Shown here in pieces: positions 11,935 to 16,127 of a stretch of 16,127 nt of DNA. The translations under genes were made by a program, and so were the position numbers. The DNA lies in contig JAODMA010000035.1 in assembly GCA_025464545.1 (NCBI GenBank), positions 1-16,127 of the forward strand, read 5' to 3'. The DNA comes from Arthrobacter sp. Its GTDB lineage: Bacteria > Actinomycetota > Actinomycetes > Actinomycetales > Micrococcaceae. The first letter of the stretch is position 1; every line of letters starts with the position of its first letter. The notes beneath the pieces are model-generated. The model was not told where the DNA came from and made no database searches. It was given only the letters and a program-made list of their open reading frames with translations.

Positions 11935-12951
11935 GTGACAGTGTTCTTCTTCGCCTTGGTGGCAATTTTCGCCGGGGCGTTTGCCTTCCTGAACGGCTTT
12001 CGGGACGCCTCCACGTCGGTGGCGCTGCCGGTACGGACCCGCGCCCTGACTCCTACCGTGGCGGTGCTCTTCGCGGGCCTGTTCAACTTCATCGGGGCCG
12101 CCCTGAGCGCCACCCTGGCGCTGGAAGTCAGCCGGACCTGGATCCAGCTGCCGGCCGGGCAGAACGGCCTGACCATTCTCCTGGCGGGCCTCCTCAGCGC
12201 CGTCGTCTGGGGCATCTACACCTGGTGGCGCGGGATCCCGTCCTCCTCCACCCATGCATTGGTGGGCGGACTGGCCGGCGCCGGCGTGGCAAGCCTCGCA
12301 CTGGGCGGGCATGCGGTCTCGGGAGTGGATAACTCCCTGCTGTTCCAGGTGGTGCTCCCGCTGCTGCTCTCGCCGGCCATTGCCTTTGCGGGCGCCTATC
12401 TGCTGGTCTGGCCGGCGACCTGGGCAGCTCGGTACACGCCCCCGAACGTGGTCAACAGCCGGTCCCGCCAGGCCCAGACCATCGCCGCCGGCGCCGTCGC
12501 GTTCGCCCACGGCCTGCAGGACGGACAGCGAACCGGGGCGGTGCTGATCCTGGCCCTGCTCGCCTCCGGGCTGTCCGACGGCGGCTCGATGCCGATCTGG
12601 GTGGCGCTGCTCACAGCGTCCATGCTGACGGCGGGGACACTGGCAGGGGGCTGGCGGATCTCCTACACGGTCGGTTACCGGCTGATCCGGATGGATCCCC
12701 TCCGCGGGTTCGTCGCCCAGTTCTTCAGCTCGGGGATCCTGTTGGTCGGCGCGATCGGGCTGCACTGGCCCATCTCCACGACCCATACGGTGACCACTTC
12801 CGTGCTGGGGGCCGGCGCCAACCAGGGCTTCCCCGCCACAAACAGGCGGGTCGTGATGCGGGTCCTGGCCTTCTGGGCGCTCACCCCGGTTGTCACCGCG
12901 ATTGCCGCCTTCGTCCTGCAACTTTCGCTCTCGCCGCTGGCGGGGCTGTAG
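11935..12951 (+). CDS. pit: PiT-family inorganic phosphate transporter (low affinity)
   Basis: A 338-aa polytopic membrane protein with about ten hydrophobic segments and the duplicated PiT signature. The first copy is AFLNGFRDASTSVALPVRTRAL (near residue 20) with SSSTHALVGGLAGAG (near 102). The second is AVAFAHGLQDGQRTGAVLI (near 190) with GLHWPISTTHTVTTSVLGAG. PiT proteins move phosphate, often as a metal-phosphate complex, with protons or sodium. The first motif has Arg-Asp (FRDA) where many relatives have FHDA or NDA; the Asp is kept. The GTG start is one base after the DUF47 stop. It converges on pstB with a shared hairpin between them. Confidence 0.93.
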   Translation: MTVFFFALVAIFAGAFAFLNGFRDASTSVALPVRTRALTPTVAVLFAGLFNFIGAALSATLALEVSRTWIQLPAGQNGLTILLAGLLSAVVWGIYTWWRGIPSSSTHALVGGLAGAGVASLALGGHAVSGVDNSLLFQVVLPLLLSPAIAFAGAYLLVWPATWAARYTPPNVVNSRSRQAQTIAAGAVAFAHGLQDGQRTGAVLILALLASGLSDGGSMPIWVALLTASMLTAGTLAGGWRISYTVGYRLIRMDPLRGFVAQFFSSGILLVGAIGLHWPISTTHTVTTSVLGAGANQGFPATNRRVVMRVLAFWALTPVVTAIAAFVLQLSLSPLAGL

Positions 12952-12958
12952 GAACACC

Positions 12959-12990
12959 CCGGTTGCTCCGTTAGCCGCTGGAGCAACCGG
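12959..12990. terminator. Bidirectional hairpin between pit and pstB
   Basis: CCGGTTGCTCC (12959-12969) pairs perfectly with GGAGCAACCGG (12980-12990) over 11 bp, 10-base loop. It occupies most of the 47-base gap between the convergent gene ends, so it probably ends both transcripts. No T-tract is present on either side. Confidence 0.7.
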
Positions 12991-12998
12991 CTGGCGGT

Positions 12999-13778
12999 CT
13001 ATCCGAAGCGGCCTGATACGTAGTCTTCCGTCGCCTTCTGCGCCGGGTTGCTGAACATGGTGTGGGTGTCCCCGACCTCGATCAGTTTCCCCGGCTTTCC
13101 GGTGCCCGCAATGTTGAAAAACGCCGTCCTGTCCGAAACGCGCGCTGCCTGCTGCATGTTGTGGGTCACGATCACCACGGTGTACTGGTCCTTGAGGTCG
13201 TTGATGAGGTCCTCGATGGCGAGCGTTGAGATCGGGTCCAGGGCGGAGCAGGGCTCGTCCATCAGGATGACCTGCGGTTCCACCGCGATAGCCCGGGCGA
13301 TGCAGAGCCGCTGCTGCTGTCCGCCGGACAGGCCCGAGCCGGGCTTGCCCAGCCGGTCCTTGACCTCGTTCCACAAATTCGCGCCTTGCAGCGAGCGCTC
13401 CACCAGGGCATCGGCCTCGCCCTTGGAGATCTTCTGGTTGTTCAGCTTGACGCCGGCCAGCACGTTGTCCCGGATGGACATCGTGGGGAACGGGTTGGGG
13501 CGTTGGAAAACCATGCCGATCTGCGAGCGGACGGTTACCGGGTCCACGCCGGGACCGTAGAGGTTGTCGCCGTCGAGCAGCACTTCACCTTCGACGCGGG
13601 CGCCGGGAATGACCTCATGCATCCGGTTCAGGGTCCGCAGGAAGGTGGACTTACCGCAGCCCGAGGGCCCGATGAACGCGGTGACCGACTTGGCTTCGAT
13701 ATTGATGTTGACGTCTTCGACGGCCAGGAATTTGCTGTAGTAGACGTTCAGGTCCTTGACGTCGATGCGCTTAGACAT
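12999..13778 (-). CDS. pstB: Phosphate ABC transporter ATP-binding protein PstB
   Basis: A 259-aa ABC ATPase that powers high-affinity phosphate import through PstC-PstA. It has Walker [10 protein letters not shown] (37-45), the Q-loop [10 protein letters not shown] (the PNPFP stretch is typical of PstB), signature [16 protein letters not shown], Walker [14 protein letters not shown] and switch [40 protein letters not shown] and the C-terminal [10 protein letters not shown] are also PstB hallmarks. The ATG at 13778 is preceded by AAGGAA on the coding strand. It is the last gene of the pst operon, 50 bases after pstA, and ends near the shared terminator with pit. Confidence 0.98.
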   Translation of the reverse strand: MSKRIDVKDLNVYYSKFLAVEDVNINIEAKSVTAFIGPSGCGKSTFLRTLNRMHEVIPGARVEGEVLLDGDNLYGPGVDPVTVRSQIGMVFQRPNPFPTMSIRDNVLAGVKLNNQKISKGEADALVERSLQGANLWNEVKDRLGKPGSGLSGGQQQRLCIARAIAVEPQVILMDEPCSALDPISTLAIEDLINDLKDQYTVVIVTHNMQQAARVSDRTAFFNIAGTGKPGKLIEVGDTHTMFSNPAQKATEDYVSGRFG

Positions 13779-13828
13779 GATGTTCCTTAACTTGCTGGAG
13801 GGTGGGAGGCGAGGGCGCCGGCGCTGGC

Positions 13829-14938
13829 CTAGCGGCCGGCCTTCGGGGCGAAGAGGCGGGCAATCAGGCGGGCGCCGAGGTTGAGCAGCATCACCAGGAT
13901 GATGAGGACCAGCGCCGCTCCCCAGGCACGCTGGGAGGACGGGTCCGGGTTCGAGGGAGAGGTGGGGTTGAGGATCTGCGTGTAGATGAAGGTTGGCAGC
14001 GAGGCCATCCAGCCCGAGAACACGTTGGTGTTGATGGAGGTGGCAAAGCCCGCGGTGACCAGGATCGGCGCGGTCTCACCGATCACGCGGGCGATCGCCA
14101 GCGTGACGCCCGAGGCAATGCCGGAGATCGCCGTCGGGATGACCACCTTGAGGATGGTCCGCCACTTGCGCACACCGAGGGCGTAGGCGGCTTCGCGGAG
14201 TTCATTCGGTACGATCTTGAGCATTTCCTCGCTGGAGCGCACGACGACGGGGATCATCAGCACGGACAGCGCGACGGCGGCGACCGCACCGGTCTTGGTG
14301 CCCGGCCCGACTACGGCGAAGAAGAACGCTGCGGCGAACAGGCCTGCCACGATCGAGGGGATGCCGGTCATGACGTCGACGAAGAACGTGATCGCGCGGG
14401 CCAGCGTACGGTCGTTGCCGTACTCCACGAGGTAAACGGCGGTCAGCAGGCCGACAGGCACGGAGATAACGGTTGCCAGGAGCGTGATCTGCACCGTGCC
14501 CAGCAGCGCATGGTAGATGCCGCCGACTACCGGGGCGCCTTCCTCGACGCTCTTGTTGTCGAATGCGCCGGTGACGCCATTCATCGAGGTGTTGAGGAAG
14601 CCGGGGTCCATGAGGCCCGGCAGGCCGTTCACGAGCACGGTCCAGATCACGGAGATCAGCGGGAGAAGCGCGACCAGGAAGGAACCGACCACCAGGCAGG
14701 TTGCCAGCTTGTCCTTGGCCCTTCGGGAGCCTTCCACGATGGCGCTCCAGCCGACGAGGCCGGCGGCAAAGAGGATGGCCGAGACGATCCCCCAGCCGAA
14801 GGCGTTAAAGCCGATCAGGGCCAGGATGGCGGCTCCGAGAATCAGGGCGGTTCCCAGGACCAGGTAAGGGGCCCACTTCGGCAGCTGGCCCTTGGTGAGG
14901 GCCGAGCGCTTCTGGACGGGGGTCAGGGTGGAGGTCAT
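13829..14938 (-). CDS. pstA: Phosphate ABC transporter permease PstA
   Basis: A 369-aa inner-membrane permease. An N-terminal extension holds three hydrophobic segments (about residues 25-100). The conserved core follows: [35 protein letters not shown], the gate region [18 protein letters not shown], and the coupling loop [29 protein letters not shown] (the EAA motif that docks with PstB), ending in [12 protein letters not shown]. Actinobacterial PstA proteins are longer than the roughly 300-aa enteric form, as here. The ATG at 14938 abuts the pstC TAA (14941-14939) with no gap, and GGGAG precedes it, so translation is probably coupled. Acts with PstC, PstB and PstS. Confidence 0.97.
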   Translation of the reverse strand: MTSTLTPVQKRSALTKGQLPKWAPYLVLGTALILGAAILALIGFNAFGWGIVSAILFAAGLVGWSAIVEGSRRAKDKLATCLVVGSFLVALLPLISVIWTVLVNGLPGLMDPGFLNTSMNGVTGAFDNKSVEEGAPVVGGIYHALLGTVQITLLATVISVPVGLLTAVYLVEYGNDRTLARAITFFVDVMTGIPSIVAGLFAAAFFFAVVGPGTKTGAVAAVALSVLMIPVVVRSSEEMLKIVPNELREAAYALGVRKWRTILKVVIPTAISGIASGVTLAIARVIGETAPILVTAGFATSINTNVFSGWMASLPTFIYTQILNPTSPSNPDPSSQRAWGAALVLIILVMLLNLGARLIARLFAPKAGR

Positions 14939-15871
14939 TTAGTTGGCTCCCGAGAATTCTTTGTGCTTGGTGATGATCCAGCGGGCAATCATGTTCACAC
15001 CGAGGGTGATGAGAAACAGGACCAGGCCGGCGGCGATCAGCGTGCTGACCTGGAGTCCGCTGGCTTCCGGGAAGTTCAGCGCGATTTCGGCGGCGATGGT
15101 CTGGTTGCCGGACTGGATCAGGCTCGCGGTGAGGGCGCCGGAGGAAAGCACGAGTGCCACCGCCATGGTCTCCCCGAGCGCGCGTCCCAGTCCCAGCATC
15201 ACAGCACTGACGATGCCGGGGCGGGCGAAGGGCAGCACGGCCATCCGGTTCATCTCCCAGCGCGTGGCGCCGAGCGCCAGGGCCGCCTCCTCGTGCAGCT
15301 TGGGGGTCTGCAGGAAGATCTCGCGGCTCAGCGAGGTGATGATGGGCAGGACCATGACGGACAGGACGATTCCCGCGGTCAGGATGGTCTTGCCGGTTGC
15401 CGAGGCCGGACCGTGGAAGATTGGTAGCCAGCCCATGTTGCCGGCCAGCCAGTTGTAGGCGGGCGAGATTTCCTTGGCCAGGAACGCGGCACCCCAGGCG
15501 CCGTAGACGACGGAGGGGATGGCGGCCAGCAGGTCGATCAGGTAGCCGAGGCCGGAAGCAAGCCGCCGCGGGGCGAAATGCGAGATGAACAGGGCGACGC
15601 CGATCGCGACCGGGGTGGCGATGACGAGGGCGATGGCGGCGGCGATCAGCGTGCCGACCACGATCGGCCAGATGTAGGCGAAGAAGCCTTCGCCGCCCTG
15701 GATCTTGTCCGGGGAGGCCGTGAGGGCCGGAATTGCCTGGACGACGAGGAAGAGCGCCACTCCGAAGAGCACAGCCAGGATCAGGCACCCCGCGGCCAGG
15801 GTGGCTGCGGAGAAGACTTTGTCTCCGGTGCGGCCTGCGCCCCGGGACGAGGTCAGGGAGGTGGTGGTCAC
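14939..15871 (-). CDS. pstC: Phosphate ABC transporter permease PstC
   Basis: A 310-aa permease with six predicted membrane segments. The first segment starts with TLAAGCLILAVLFGVALFLVVQAIPAL, followed by PIVVGTLIAAAIALVIATPVAIGVALFIS, LIDLLAAIPSVVYGAWG and the EAA coupling loop LHEEAALALGATRWEMNRMAVLPFARPGI. MLGLGRALGETMAV is a strong PstC signature. I prefer the GTG at 15871: GAAGGA lies seven bases before it on the coding strand and the protein then starts VTTTSLTSSRGAG. A TTG at 15907 in the same frame would add 12 residues without a good ribosome site. It lies 142 bases downstream of pstS, across a strong hairpin, and abuts pstA. Confidence 0.96.
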   Translation of the reverse strand: MTTTSLTSSRGAGRTGDKVFSAATLAAGCLILAVLFGVALFLVVQAIPALTASPDKIQGGEGFFAYIWPIVVGTLIAAAIALVIATPVAIGVALFISHFAPRRLASGLGYLIDLLAAIPSVVYGAWGAAFLAKEISPAYNWLAGNMGWLPIFHGPASATGKTILTAGIVLSVMVLPIITSLSREIFLQTPKLHEEAALALGATRWEMNRMAVLPFARPGIVSAVMLGLGRALGETMAVALVLSSGALTASLIQSGNQTIAAEIALNFPEASGLQVSTLIAAGLVLFLITLGVNMIARWIITKHKEFSGAN

Positions 15872-15914
15872 TTCATGATCCTTCAGATCTTGGGGTACTT
15901 CGGACAAACACGGC

Positions 15915-15967
15915 GGTTCCCCGCCCCGGTCCGGCCGTGTACGACAGCCGGACCGGGACAGGGAACC
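15915..15967 (-). promoter_or_regulatory. Large hairpin between pstS and pstC, possible attenuator or mRNA stabiliser
   Basis: GGTTCCC (15915-15921) pairs with GGGAACC (15961-15967), and CCCGGTCCGGC (15925-15935) with GCCGGACCGGG (15947-15957). This makes 18 bp with a 3x3 internal loop and an 11-base apical loop. No strong T-tract follows on the minus strand, so full termination is unlikely. Such structures often protect the abundant upstream mRNA (here pstS) or cause partial termination. Confidence 0.7.
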
Positions 15968-15977
15968 TGGATCAGGC

Positions 15978-15991
15978 TAGTGTTTCCACTA
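15978..15991 (-). other. Small GAAA-tetraloop hairpin after pstS
   Basis: On the minus strand TAGTG-GAAA-CACTA forms a 5-bp hairpin with a GNRA loop, 22 bases after the pstS stop and before the large hairpin at 15915-15967. GC/GC pairing can extend the stem across one bulged base. Confidence 0.35.
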
Positions 15992-16013
15992 AGCCCGTCA
16001 GCGCTAGGTATCC

Positions 16014-16127
16014 CTAGGTCTTGACCTTGATGGATTCGATCGATTTCAGGGCCTTGTCCTGCAGCGTCTTGGACAGCGGGGCGGACTTAGCGGCGTCGGC
16101 CGCTGCCTGCTGCCCGGCGTCGGAGAC
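16014..16127 (-). CDS. pstS: Phosphate-binding protein PstS, C-terminal 37 residues (gene continues beyond window)
   Basis: The minus strand is open from the window edge to a TAG at 16016-16014. It encodes VSDAGQQAAADAAKSAPLSK followed by TLQDKALKSIESIKVKT. The pattern SDAGQ-x-AA...L...ALKSI-x-SI matches the end of actinobacterial PstS, the lipoprotein that captures phosphate outside the membrane and delivers it to PstC-PstA. Its place upstream of pstC, pstA and pstB supports this. The signal peptide, lipobox and binding site lie outside the window, as does the operon promoter with any PhoP-binding sites. Confidence 0.88.
   Translation of the reverse strand, partial: VSDAGQQAAADAAKSAPLSKTLQDKALKSIESIKVKT

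Noticed and set aside
12215..13374. Minus-strand open frames extending under pit and pstB in a second frame
   Set aside because: Both are covered by well-supported genes in other frames and the translations are low complexity.
13802..15427. 541-codon open frame on the plus strand opposite pstA and pstC
   Set aside because: It is the antisense shadow of two clear permease genes; its translation is rich in Gly, Asp, His, Gln and Arg with no domain, as expected from high-GC third-position bias.
1..16127. CRISPR arrays, integrase or phage attachment sites, restriction or toxin-antitoxin systems
   Set aside because: No regularly spaced repeats and no matching proteins were seen; the tRNA-Lys has no integrase or duplicated 3' end nearby.

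Overview
The window looks like chromosomal DNA from a high-GC Gram-positive actinobacterium, most likely Arthrobacter or a close Micrococcaceae relative. The evidence is GC-rich codon use, GTG and TTG starts, a tRNA-Lys with no encoded CCA, and protein sequences (SGNH hydrolase, PrmC-like methyltransferase, PHP protein, Pst/Pit systems) that read like Arthrobacter versions. The genus call rests on recognition, not a database search.

Layout. 1-590 is a mobile-element scar: the 3' end and right terminal repeat of an IS256-family element abut a decayed, frameshifted 5' remnant of an IS481-family transposase. 713-3975 (+) carries metabolic accessory genes: an SGNH/GDSL hydrolase, a dodecin, and two adjacent aldo/keto reductases of different subfamilies. 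4062-5036 (+) has a terminator, a GlsB/YeaQ-like small membrane protein with a structured leader, a strong terminator, and a YtxH-like protein. 5033-7024 holds a PrmC-like methyltransferase (-), overlapping the YtxH gene tail-to-tail, and a divergent lactonase (+). 7150-9909 (-) is a same-strand cluster in the order marR, small Cys-containing protein, Ser/Thr kinase (broken by one missing base), and HhH-PHP protein. A tRNA-Lys with a perfect terminator (9973-10106, -) and an unrecognised actinobacterial protein (10329-10985, +) follow.

The right third concerns phosphate uptake. A DUF47/PhoU-like protein and a PiT-family low-affinity transporter (+) converge, across one shared hairpin, on the high-affinity pstS-pstC-pstA-pstB operon (-); pstS runs off the window. 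Just upstream of the DUF47-pit pair, at 11064-11147, is a highly structured, promoter-preceded intergenic element that looks like an unrecognised small RNA or leader RNA. A large two-part hairpin sits between pstS and pstC and may set pstS expression apart from pstCAB.

The most noteworthy items are this structured RNA candidate, the pstS-pstC hairpins, the kinase frameshift in a C-run (repeated in the IS481 remnant), the marR-kinase-PHP cluster with CTAG-type inverted repeats around marR, and the palindrome plus leader hairpin upstream of the GlsB-like gene. No CRISPR array, prophage or defence system was seen.
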